This document shows positions 14,105-24,720 of a DNA stretch of 64,000 nt, one piece after another. The stretch comes from Utricularia gibba (taxonomy: Eukaryota; Streptophyta; Magnoliopsida; Lamiales; Lentibulariaceae), in the NCBI GenBank assembly GCA_002189035.1, contig NEEC01000041.1, positions 1 to 64,000 of the forward strand, written 5' to 3'. The notes below the pieces were generated by a model. That model saw only the letters and a program-made list of their open reading frames with translations, was not told where the DNA came from and searched no databases. How positions within the stretch are numbered: the first letter of the stretch is position 1; each line of letters begins with the position of its first letter. The position numbers and the translations under genes are program-made.

Positions 14105-14118
14105 TTGCCTTATATTAG
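14105..14118 (+). other. Conserved core 1 of the monomer, TTGCCTTATATTAG
   Basis: Unit positions 111-124, shown in the reference monomer. It persists in damaged units where flanking sequence is lost, for example near 17,152, 19,714, 26,714, 26,858, 27,396, 31,542, 51,333, 62,088 and 63,656. Exceptions are near 16,968, 20,388 and 31,829. It lies in the longest CpG-free, AT-rich stretch of the unit. Possible roles (protein-binding site or TATA-like promoter) are inference only. Confidence 0.6.
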
Positions 14119-14137
14119 CCTTCAGATGTGCAACGAA

Positions 14138-14145
14138 GTGGCCAC
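14138..14145. other. 8-bp palindrome GTGGCCAC
   Basis: Unit 144-151, a perfect palindrome present in most units, including many damaged ones. Confidence 0.7.
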
Positions 14146-14165
14146 CACGTTCGCGACGATGCGAC

Positions 14166-14178
14166 TCGGGACACCCGA
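14166..14178. other. Hairpin-forming dyad TCGGG-ACA-CCCGA
   Basis: Unit 172-184: a perfect 5-bp inverted repeat with a 3-nt loop. Units with GACACCGAC lose one stem base, and the CpG-poor type with CACCTGAC has one mismatch, so this dyad varies between subfamilies. Confidence 0.65.
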
Positions 14179-14209
14179 CTCGATGCGAATGTGATTTTCG
14201 GCATGCAAG

Positions 14210-14217
14210 ACATATGT
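14210..14217. other. 8-bp palindrome ACATATGT
   Basis: Unit 216-223. A minority of units have ACGTATGT (for example 3,050, 4,070, 5,082, 5,762, 8,450), which breaks the symmetry. Confidence 0.7.
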
Positions 14218-14251
14218 ATTTCATGGGACGATGTGAAATTTGGATTTCGAG

Positions 14252-14259
14252 ATGATCAT
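14252..14259. other. 8-bp palindrome ATGATCAT
   Basis: Unit 258-265, within GAGATGATCATTTAAG. It is present in nearly all units and in many damaged fragments. Confidence 0.7.
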
Positions 14260-14284
14260 TTAAGATGCCATGGGTGTGTCCCTA

Positions 14285-14303
14285 GCCACAACCTCATGGT
14301 GGC
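14285..14303. other. Dyad GCCAC-N9-GTGGC
   Basis: Unit 291-309: 5-bp arms around a 9-nt centre. It lies 6 bp from the next dyad (unit 316-334), giving two similar 5+9+5 structures in tandem. Confidence 0.6.
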
Positions 14304-14309
14304 CTCGTG

Positions 14310-14328
14310 CACTCTTCGGTATCGAGTG
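14310..14328. other. Dyad CACTC-N9-GAGTG
   Basis: Unit 316-334: 5-bp arms around TTCGGTATC. It immediately precedes conserved core 2 and is generally kept with it. Confidence 0.6.
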
Positions 14329-14340
14329 GATATCTTGCAA
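14327..14340 (+). other. Conserved core 2 of the monomer, TGGATATCTTGCAA
   Basis: Unit positions 333-346. It is retained in most fragments, including damaged ones near 19,282, 20,265, 24,362, 25,757, 27,361, 31,240, 51,273, 62,000 and 63,580. Its reverse complement, TTGCAAGATATC, shares the TTGC-N3-ATAT pattern with core 1, so the two cores resemble each other in opposite orientation about 122 bp apart. Confidence 0.55.
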
Positions 14341-16450
14341 ATGGTGATGAGTCATGTTGCACATAGCATACCGTTTCGAAGCTCGTTCCGAGCCGGTCTT
14401 CTTTCGTGTTGAGAACTTGTTCGTCCGAGGAGGCACAAATGCTCGAAAGATTGCCTTATATTAGCCTTCAGATGTGCAACGAAGTGGCCACACGTTCGCG
14501 ACGATGCGACTCGGGACACCCGACTCGATGCGAATGTGATTTTCGGCATGCAAGACATATGTATTTCATGGGACGATGTGAAATTTGGATTTCGAGATGA
14601 TCATTTAAGATGCCATGGGTGTGTCCCTAGCCACAACCTCATGGTGGCCTCGTGCACTCTTCGGTATCGAGTGGATATCTTGCAAACGGTGATGAGTCAT
14701 GTTGCACATAGCATACCGTTTCGAAGCTCGTTCCGAGCCGGTCTTCTTTCGTGTTGAGAACTTGTTCGTCCGAGGAGGCACAAATGCTCGAAAGATTGCC
14801 TTATATTAGCCTTCAGATGTGCAACGAAGTGGCCACCACGTTCGCGACGATGCGACTCGGGACACCCGACTCGATGCGAATGTGATTTTCGGCATGCAAG
14901 ACATATGTATTTCATGGGACGATGTGAAATTTGGATTTCGAGATGATCATTTAAGATGCCATGGGTGTGTCCCTAGCCACAACCTCATGGTGGCCTCGTG
15001 CACTCTTCGGTATCGAGTGGATATCTTGCAAACGGTGATGAGTCATGTTGCACATAGCATACCGTTTCGAAGCTCGTTCCGAGCCGGTCTTCTTTCGTGT
15101 TGAGAACTTGTTCGTCCGAGGAGGCACAAATGCTCGAAAGATTGCCTTATATTAGCCAGATGTGCAACGAAGTGGCCACCACGTTCGCGACGATGCGACT
15201 CGGGACACCGACTCGATGCGAATGTGATTTTCGGCATGCAAGACATGTATTTCATGGGACGATGTGAAATTTGGATTTCGAGATGATCATTTAAGATGCC
15301 ATGGGTGTGTCCCTAGCCACAACCTCATGGTGGCCTCGTGCACTCTTCGGTATCGAGTGGATATCTTGCAAATGGTGATGAGTCATGTTGCACATAGTTT
15401 CGAAGCTCGTTCCGAGCCGGTCTTCTTTCGTGTTGAGAACTTGTTCGTCGTGCTCGAAAGATTGCCTTATATTAGCCTTCAGATGTGCAACGAAGTGGCC
15501 ACCACGTTCGCGACGATGCGACTCGGGACACCGACTCGATGCGAATGTGATTTTTGCATGCAAGACATATGTATTTCATGTCGAGATGATCATTTAAGAT
15601 GCCATGGGTGTGTCCCTAGCCACAACCTCATGGTGGCCTCGTGCACTCTTCGGTATCGAGTGGATATCTTGCAAACGGTGATGAGTCATGTTGCACATAG
15701 CATACCGTTTCGAAGCTCGTTCCGAGCCGGTCTTCTTTCGTGTTGAGAACTTGTTCGTCCGAGGAGGCACAAATGCTCGAAAGATTGCCTTATATTAGCC
15801 TTCAGATGTGCAACGAAGTGGCCACCACGTTCGCGACGATGCGACTCGGGACACCCGACTCGATGCGAATGTGATTTTCGGCATGCAAGACATATGTATT
15901 TCATGGGACGATGTGAAATTTGGATTTCGAGATGATCATTTAAGATGCCATGGGTGTGTCCCTAGCCACAACCTCATGGTGGCCTCGTGCACTCTTCGGT
16001 ATCGAGTGGATATCTTGCAAACGATGAGTCATGTTGCACATAGCGTTCCGATCTCTTTCGTGTTGAGAACTTGTTCGTCCGAGGAGGCACAAATGCTCGA
16101 AAGATTGCCTTATATTAGCAAGATGTGCAACGAAGTGGCCACCACGTTCGCGACGATGCGACTCGGGACACCCGACTCGATGCGAATGTGATTTTCGGCA
16201 TGCAAGACATATGTATTTCATGGGACGATGTGAAATTTTGGATTTCGAGATGATCATTTAAGATGCCATGGGTGTGTCCCTAGCCACAACCTCATGGTGG
16301 CACTCTTCGGTATCGAGTGGATATCTTGCAAATGGTGATGAGTCATGTTGCACATAGCATACCGTTTCGAAGCTCGTTCCGAGCCGGTCTTCTTTCGTGT
16401 TGAGAACTTGTTCGTCCGAGGAGGCACAAATGCTCGAAAGATTGCCTTAT

Positions 16451-19400
16451 ATTAGCCTTAGTGCAACGAAGTTTCGCGACGATGACTCGTCGATGCGAAT
16501 GTGATTTTCGGCATGCAAGACATATGTATTTCATGTGTGAATATTTGGATTTCGAGATGATCATTTAAGATGCCATGGGTGTGTCCCTAGCCACAACCTC
16601 ATGGTGGCCTCGTGCACTGGTATCGAGTGGATGCAAATCATGTTGCACATAGATACCGTTTCGAAGCTCGTTCCGAGCAGAACTTGTTCGTCCGAGGAGC
16701 ACAAATGCTCGAAAGATTGCCTTATATTAGCCGATGTGCAACGAAGTGGCCACACGTTCGCGACGATGCGACTCGGGACACCCGACTCGATGCGAATGTG
16801 ATTTTCGGCATGCAAGACACATGTGCGAGATGATCATTTAAGATGCCATGGTGTGTCCCTAGCCACAACCTCATGGTGGCCTCGTGCACTCTTCGGTATC
16901 GAGTGGATATCTTGCAAATGATGAGTCATGTTGCACATCATACCGAAGCTCGTTCCGAAGAACATGCTTTGCATATTAGATGTTGTGTGTCGTTGCCATG
17001 CCCGTGTCGCCGATGACTCATCCTTGTTCCGAAATGTGTTGAGAACAGTGCTCGAAAGATTGCCTTATATTAGCGATGTGCATGTTCGCGACTCTTGCGA
17101 CATGAAGGGTGTCCCGATGATCAGACTTGTGATCCGGCATGCAATGCTCGATTGCCTTATATTAGGATGTGCAACGAAGTGTTCGCGACGATTTCGATGC
17201 GAATTGATCGATGCATGGTCGAGATGATGATGCATGGGTGTGTCCCTAGCCACAACCTCATGGTGGCCTCGTGCACTCTTCGGTATCGAGTGGATATCTT
17301 GCAAACGGTGATGAGTCATGTTGCACATAGCATACCGTTTCGAAGCTCGTTCCGAGCCGGTCTTCTTTCGTGTTGAGAACTTGTTCGTCCGAGGAGGCAC
17401 AAATGCTCGAAAGATTGCCTTATATTAGCCTTCAGATGTGCAACGAAGTGGCCACCACGTTCGCGATGCGACTCGGGACACCGACTCGATGCGAATCATG
17501 CAAGACATATGTATTTCATGGGACGATGTGAAATTTGGATTTCGAGATGATCATTTAAGATGCCATGGGTGTGTCCCTAGCCACAACCTCATGGTGGCCT
17601 CGTGCACTCTTCGGTATCGAGTGGATATCTTGCAAATGGTGATGAGTCATGTTGCACATAGCATACCGTTTCGAAGCTCGTTCCGAGCCGGTCTTCTTTC
17701 GTGTTGAGAACTTGTTCGTCCGAGGAGGCACAAATGCTCGAAAGATTGCCTTATATTAGCCTTCAGATGTGCAACGAAGTGGCCACCACGTTCGCGACGA
17801 TGCGACTCGGGACACCTCGACTCGATGCGAATGTGATGTTTCGAGCATGATGCCATAGCCACAACCTCATGTACTCTTCATGCGCATGTGAAATTTGGAT
17901 TTCGAGATTGATCATTTAAGATGTGCCGAAGTGGGTTCGTGTCCTCGAGCCACAACCTCGATGCCTCGTGCACTCTTCGGTATCGAGTGGATATCTTGCA
18001 AATGGTGATGAGTCATGTTGCACATAGCATACCGTTTCGAAGCTCGTTCCGAGCCGGTCTTCTTTCGTGTTGAGAACTTGTTCGTCCGAGGAGGCACAAA
18101 TGCTCGAAAGATTGCCTTATATTAGCCTGTGCAACGAAGTGGCGTTCGCGACGATGCGACTCGGGACACCCGACTCGATGCCGCATGCAAGACATATGTA
18201 TTTCATGGGACGATGTCGAGATGATCATTTAAGATGCCATGGTGTGTCCCTAGCCACAACCTCATGGTGGCCTCGTGCACTCTTCGGTATCGAGTGGATA
18301 TCTTGCAAACGGTGATGAGTCATGTTGCGTTTCGAAGCTCGTTCCGAGCCGGTGCAATGCTCGAAAGATTGCCTTATATTAGCCTTCAGATGTGCAACGA
18401 AGTGGCCACCACGTTCGCGACGATCGTCGATGCCGGCATGCAAGACCATGGGACGATGTGAAATTTGGATTTCGAGATGATCATTTAAGATGCCATGAGA
18501 GAATTTAACATGTTGCACATGTATGTGTCAGAACATGCTCGAAAGATTGCCTTATATTAGCCTTCAACGAAGTGGCGTTCGCGACGATGCGACTTCGATG
18601 CGAATGTGATTTTCGGCATGCAAGACATATGTATTTCATGGGACGATGTGAAATTTGGATTTCGAGATGATCATTTAAGATGCCATGGGTGTGTCCCTAG
18701 CCACAACCTCATGGGCCTCGTGCACTCTTCGGTATCGAGTGGATATCATGATGAGTCATGTTGCACATAGCATACCGTTTCGAAGCTCGTTCCGAGCCGG
18801 TCTTCTTTCGTGTTGAGAACTTGTTCGTCCGAGGAGGCACAAATGCTCGAAAGATTGCCTTATATTAGCCTTTGTGCAACGAAGTGGCCACCACGTTCGC
18901 GACGATGCGACTCGGGACACCCGACTCGATGCGAATGTGATTTTCGTGCAAGACATATGTATTTCATGGGACGACGAGATGATCATTTAAGATGCCATCC
19001 CTAGGGACTCTTCGGTATCCTTGCAAATGATGAGTCATGTTGCACATAGCATACCGTTTCGAAGCTCGTGAGCCGGTCTTCTTTCGTGTTGAGAACATGC
19101 TCGAAAGATTGCCTTATATTAGCCTTCAGATGTGCAACGAAGTGGCCACAACGTTCGCGATGCGACTCGGGACGACTCGATGCGAATGTGATTTTCATGC
19201 AAGACATCGACGATGCGAGATGATCATTTAAGATGCCATGGTGTGTCCCTAGTCATGGTGGCCTCGTGCACTCTTCGCGAGTGGATATCTTGCAAACGGT
19301 GATGAGTCATGTTGCACATATCATACCGTTTCGAAGCTCGTTCCGAGCCGGTCTTCTTTCGTGTTGAGAACTTGTTCGTCCGAGGAGGCACAAATGCTCG

Positions 19401-21500
19401 AAAGATTGCCTTATATTAGGATGTGCAACGAAGTGGCGACGATGCGATCTCGATGCGAATGTGAAATGGTCGTGATCCCATGAGCCACAACCTCATGGTG
19501 GCCTCGTGCACTCTTCGGTATCGAGTGGATATCTTGCAAATGATTCATGCGATCATGCATAGCCTCAGATGTTCGACGATGCTCGTTCCGATGCCGGCCT
19601 GATCATTTAAGATGCCATGTGTGTGCCACAACCTCATGAATCGAGTGGATATCTTGCACATGTTGCACGCATACCGTTTCGAAGCTCGTTCCGAGCAGAA
19701 CCGTCGATGCTCGATTGCCTTATATTAGCCTTCGATGTGCAACGAAGTGGCGTTCGCGACGATGCGACTCGGGACACCCGACTCGATGCGAATGTGATTT
19801 TCGGCATGCAAGACGTATGTATATGGGACGATGTGAAATTTGGGAGATGATCATTTAAGATGCCATGGGTGTGTCCCTAGCCACAACCTCATGGTGGCCT
19901 CGTGCACTCTTCGGTATCGAGTGGATATCTTGCAAATGGTGATGAGTCATGTTGCACATAACATACCGTTTCGAATGCTCGTTCCGAGCCGGTCTTCTTT
20001 CGTGTTGAGAACTTGTTCGTCAGAGGAGGCACAAATGCTCGAAAGATTGCCTTATATTAGCCTTCAGATGTGCAACGAAGTGGCCACCACGTTCGCGACG
20101 ATGCGACTCGGGACACCGACTCGATGCGAATGTGATTTTCACCACAAGACATATGTATTTCATGGGACGATGTGAATATTTGGATTTCGAGATGATCATT
20201 TATGCATGGGTGTGTCCCTAGCGACACAACTCGATGCATCGGCATTCGTGCTTTCGAGGATCATTGGATATCTTGCAAATGGTGATGAGTCATGTTGCAC
20301 ATAGCATACCGTTTCGAAGCTCGTTCCGAGCCGGTCTTCTTTCGTGTTGAGAACTTGTTCGTCCGAGGATGGCATCGTGCTCGAAGAATGCCTTATGCCT
20401 TCAGATGTGCAACGAAGTGGCCACACGTTCGCGACCGACTCGGGACACCCGACTCGTTGCTCGAATGGCCTTAGATGTTTTCGCGACGATGCAAGACATA
20501 TGTGATTTCATGGGGTGTGAAATTTGGATTTCGAGATGATCATTTAAGATGCCATGGGTGTGTCCCTAGCCACAACCTCATGGTGGCCTCGTGCACTCTT
20601 CGGTATCGAGTGGATATCTTGCAAACCGGGTCATGTGTTGAGAACTTGTTCGTCGACATGCTCGAAAGATTGCCTTATATTAGAGTGTTCGAATGCTCGT
20701 TCCCCGGGATGCTATGTGATTGATGAACGGCACATGCTAATGATTTGGACATGTGTTTTGCCACCACGTCCGACCGATCATGGTTCGTGCACTCTTCGGT
20801 ATCGAGTGGATATCTTGCAAATGGTGATGAGTCATGTTGCACATAGCATACCGTTTCGAAGCTCGTTCCGAGCCGGTCTTCTTTCGTGTTGAGAACTTGT
20901 TCGTCCGAGGAGGCACAAATGCTCGAAAGATTGCCTTATATTAGCCTTCAGATGTGCAACGAAGTGGCCACCACGTTCGCGACGATGCGACTCGGGACAC
21001 CCGACTCGATGCGAATGTGATTTTCGGCATCAAGACATGCATTTCATGGGACGAATCGAATATCTTGCCATCGAGATGATCATTTATGATGCCATGGGTG
21101 TGTTCGCTAGCACACAACGATCATGGCCCATCAAGCTCATAATCGAGTGGATATCTTGCAAATGATGAGTGTTGCACATGAGATTTCGAGAGATTCCGAG
21201 CCCGTTCTGCGACTCGTCGATGCCACAAGAGTCCCGAGGAATCGAGTGGATATCAAATGGTGATGAGTCATGTTGCACATAGATACCGTTTCGAAGCTCG
21301 TTCCGAGCAGAACTTGTTCGTCCGAGGAGGCACAAATGCTCGAAAGATTGCCTTATATTAGCCTTCAGATGTGCAACGAAGTGGCCACCACGTTCGCGAC
21401 GATGCGACTCGGGACACCGACTCGATGCGAATGTGATTTTCGCATGCAAGACATATGTATTTCATGGGACGATGTGAAATTCGAGATGATCATTTAAGAT
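16451..21500 (+). repeat. Degraded satellite zone 1 (largest)
   Basis: Most units are shortened or patchworked. Examples are 16,455-16,550, 16,610-16,735, 16,940-17,235, 17,815-17,970, 18,330-18,600, 18,985-19,250, 19,425-19,860, 20,200-20,480, 20,628-20,790 and 21,028-21,260. Short intact pieces lie between, such as 17,236-17,480, 17,540-17,815, 19,860-20,140 and 20,790-21,030. All words derive from the satellite; I see no foreign element. TTGCCTTATATTAG and GGATATCTTGCAA persist in most fragments. Several fragments share the same novel junctions, which suggests that damaged units were themselves copied. Confidence 0.85.
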
Positions 21501-22770
21501 GCCATGGGTGTGTCCCTAGCCACAACCTCATGGTGGCCTCGTGCACTCTTCGGTATCGAGTGGATATCTTGCAAATGATGAGTCATGTTGCACATAGCAT
21601 ACCGTTTCGAAGCTCGTTCCGAGCCGGTCTTCTTTCGTGTTGAGAACTTGTTCGTCCGAGGAGGCACAAATGCTCGAAAGATTGCCTTATATTAGCCTTA
21701 TGTGCAACGAAGTGGCCACCACGTTCGCGACGATGCGACTCGGGACACCGACTCGATGCGAATGTGATTTTCGGCATGCAAGACATATGTATTTCATGGG
21801 ACGATGTGAAATTTGATTTCGAGATGATCATTTAAGATGCCATGGGTGTGTCCCTAGCCACAACCTCATGGTGGCCTCGTGCACTCTTCGGTATCGAGTG
21901 GATATCTTGCAAATGGTGATGAGTCATGTTGCACATAGCATACCGTTTCGAAGCTCGTTCCGAGCCGGTCTTCTTTCGTGTTGAGAACTTGTTCGTCCGA
22001 GGAGGCACAAATGCTCGAAAGATTGCCTTATATTAGCCTTCAGATGTGCAACGAAGTGGCCACCACGTTCGCGACGATGCGACTCGGGACACCCGACTCG
22101 ATGCGAATGTGATTTTCATGCAAGACATATGTATTTCATGGGACGATGTGAAATTTGGATTTCGAGATGATCATTTAAGATGCCATGGGTGTGTCCCTAG
22201 CCACAACCTCATGGTGGCCTCGTGCACTCTTCGGTATCGAGTGGATATCTTGCAAATGGTGATGAGTCATGTTGCACATAGCATACCGTTTCGAAGCTCG
22301 TTCCGAGCCGGTCTCTTTCGTGTTGAGAACTTGTTCGTCCGAGGAGGCACAAATGCTCGAAAGATTGCCTTATATTAGCCTTCAGATGTGCAACGAAGTG
22401 GCCACCACGTTCGCGACGATGCGACTCGGGACACCCGACTCGATGCGAATGTGATTTTCGCATGCAAGACCATGGGACGATGTGAGGATTTCGAGATGAT
22501 CATTTAAGATGCCATGGGTGTGTCCCTAGCCACAACCTCATGGTGGCCTCGTGCACTCTTCGGTATCGAGTGGATATCTTGCAAATGGTGATGAGTCATG
22601 TTGCACATAGCATACCGTTTCGAAGCTCGTTCCGAGCCGGTCTTCTTTCGTGTTGAGAACTTGTTCGTCCGAGGAGGCACAAATGCTCGAAAGATTGCCT
22701 TATATTAGCCTTCAGATGTGCAACGAAGTGGCCACCACGTTCGCGACGATGCGACTCGGGACACCCGCGA
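21501..22770 (+). repeat. Satellite block 5: regular monomers
   Basis: Between three and four reference-type units, with small losses (CTTATGTGC at 21,698; GACCATGGGACG at 22,468). Confidence 0.9.
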
Positions 22771-22960
22771 CATCGAGTGGATATCTTGCAAATGGTGATG
22801 AGTCATGTTGCACATAGCATACCGTTTCGAAGCTCGTTCCGAGCCGGTCTCTTTCGTGTTGAGAACTTGTTCGTTGCTCGAAAGATTGCCTTATATTAGC
22901 TGTGGAAGTGTTCGTGCGACTTCGATGCCATTATCATCGATGTGAATCGCGATGCCATGG
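22771..22960 (+). repeat. Rearranged junction in satellite
   Basis: After GACACCCGCGACATCGAGTGG (around 22,762-22,782) the array jumps from about unit 183 to unit 328, so a large part of one unit is missing. A second break at 22,900-22,953 holds a short patchwork before a normal GATGCCATGGG resumes. Confidence 0.8.
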
Positions 22961-24309
22961 GTGTGTCCCTAGCCACAACCTCATGGTGGCCTCGTGCACT
23001 CTTCGGTATCGAGTGGATATCTTGCAAATGGTGATGAGTCATGTTGCACATAGCATACCGTTTCGAAGCTCGTTCCGAGCCGGTCTTCTTTCGTGTTGAG
23101 AACTTGTTCGTCCGAGGAGGCACAAATGCTCGAAAGATTGCCTTATATTAGCCTTCAGATGTGCAACGAAGTGGCCACCACGTTCGCGACGATGCGACTC
23201 GGGACACCCGACTCGATGCGAATGTGATTTTCGGCATGCAAGACATATGTATTTCATGGGACGATGTGAAATTTGATTTCGAGATGATCATTTAAGATGC
23301 CATGGGTGTGTCCCTAGCCACAACCTCATGGTGGCCTCGTGCACTCTTCGGTATCGAGTGGATATCTTGCAAATGGTGATGAGTCATGTTGCACATAGCA
23401 TACCGTTTCGAAGCTCGTTCCGAGCCGGTCTTCTTTCGTGTTGAGAACTTGTTCGTCCGAGGAGGCACAAATGCTCGAAAGATTGCCTTATATTAGCCTT
23501 CAGATGTGCAACGAAGTGGCCACCACGTTCGCGACGATGCGACTCGGGACACCCGACTCGATGCGAATGTGATTTTCGGCATGCAAGACATATGTATTTC
23601 ATGGGACGATGTGAATATTTGGATTTCGAGATGATCATTTAAGATGCCATGGGTGTGTCCCTAGCCACAACCTCATGGTGGCCTCGTGCACTCTTCGGTA
23701 TCGAGTGGATATCTTGCAAATGGTGATGAGTCATGTTGCACATAGCATACCGTTTCGAAGCTCGTTCCGAGCCGGTCTTCTTTCGTGTTGAGAACTTGTT
23801 CGTCCGAGGAGGCACAAATGCTCGAAAGATTGCCTTATATTAGCCTTAAGATGTGCAACGAAGTGGCCACCACGTTCGCGACGATGCGACTCGGGACACC
23901 CGACTCGATGCGAATGTGATTTTCGGCATGCAAGACATATGTATTTCATGGGACGATGTGAAATTTGGATTTCGAGATGATCATTTAAGATGCCATGGGT
24001 GTGTCCCTAGCCACAACCTCATGGTGGCCTCGTGCACTCTTCGGTATCGAGTGGATATCTTGCAAATGGTGATGAGTCATGTTGCACATAGCATACCGTT
24101 TCGAAGCTCGTTCCGAGCCGGTCTTCTTTCGTGTTGAGAACTTGTTCGTCCGAGGAGGCACAAATGCTCGAAAGATTGCCTTATATTAGCCTTAGATGTG
24201 CAACGAAGTGGCCACCACGTTCGCGACGATGCGACTCGGGACACCCGACTCGATGCGAATGTGATTTTCGGCATGCAAGACATATGTATTTCATGGGACG
24301 ATGTGAAAT
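22961..24309 (+). repeat. Satellite block 6: regular monomers
   Basis: Near-identical units. The ordered set GAATATTT unit, CCTTAAG unit, CCTTAG unit in 23,275-24,309 reappears in the same order exactly 5,885 bp downstream at 29,160-30,194, which points to a copied segment rather than independent units. Confidence 0.88.
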
Positions 24310-24365
24310 TTCGAGATTCATTTAAGATGCCATGAGACAACTCTCATGGATGGCAATCGAGTGGA
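24310..24365 (+). repeat. Short rearranged junction
   Basis: GAAATTTCGAGATTCATTTA is followed by CATGAGACAACTCTCATGG and ATGGCAATCGAGTGG, replacing about 85 bp of normal unit. It marks the downstream end of the segment duplicated at 29,160-30,194. Confidence 0.75.
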
Positions 24366-24720
24366 TATCTTGCAAACGGTGATGAGTCATGTTGCACATA
24401 GCATACCGTTTCGAAGCTCGTTCCGAGCCGGTCTTCTTTCGTGTTGAGAACTTGTTCGTCCGAGGAGGCACAAATGCTCGAAAGATTGCCTTATATTAGC
24501 CTTCAGATGTGCAACGAAGTGGCCACCACGTTCGCGACGATGCGACTCGGGACACCCGACTCGATGCGAATGTGATTTTCGGCATGCAAGACATATGTAT
24601 TTCATGGGACGATGTGAAATTTGGATTTCGAGATGATCATTTAAGATGCCATGGGTGTGTCCCTAGCCACAACCTCATGGTGGCCTCGTGCACTCTTCGG
24701 TATCGAGTGGATATCTTGCA
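24366..24720 (+). repeat. Single regular monomer
   Basis: One full reference-type unit with an ACGG start between two disrupted stretches. Confidence 0.85.

Larger units (their letters stand above)
13995..14340 (+). repeat. Reference satellite monomer (346 bp, CpG-rich type)
   Basis: This unit equals the commonest form and is used for unit numbering (1 = 13,995). Hand count gives 169 G+C of 346 (48.8%) and 25 CpG, against about 20-21 expected from composition. It contains nine 6-bp palindromes, each seen once: TTCGAA, TGGCCA, TCGCGA, GCATGC, CATATG, TGATCA, CCATGG, GTGCAC and GATATC. It also has a short internal direct repeat: CGACTCG twice at a 14-bp period and CGATGCGA twice at a 24-bp period, around unit 161-192. 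Neighbours on both sides are near identical. There are no A-tract runs suggesting strong curvature and no internal 173-bp half-repeat that I could align. Confidence 0.95.
11926..16450 (+). repeat. Satellite block 4: mostly regular monomers
   Basis: About thirteen units. The run 13,560-15,130 is near identical unit to unit and supplies the reference monomer. Local internal losses occur at 12,668, 13,016, 13,394 (11 bp), 15,398, 15,450, 15,580 and 16,022-16,052. Each leaves the unit order intact. Confidence 0.9.

Noticed and set aside
14105-14118. TATA-type promoter at TTATATTAG driving satellite transcription.
   Set aside because: The word is TATA-like and conserved, but no initiator, paired element or transcript evidence is available from sequence alone.
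16451-21500. Transposon or retroelement insertion as cause of the degraded zone.
   Set aside because: Nearly all fragments trace to satellite words; no terminal repeats, target-site duplications, poly-A tail or transposase/reverse-transcriptase reading frame are visible.
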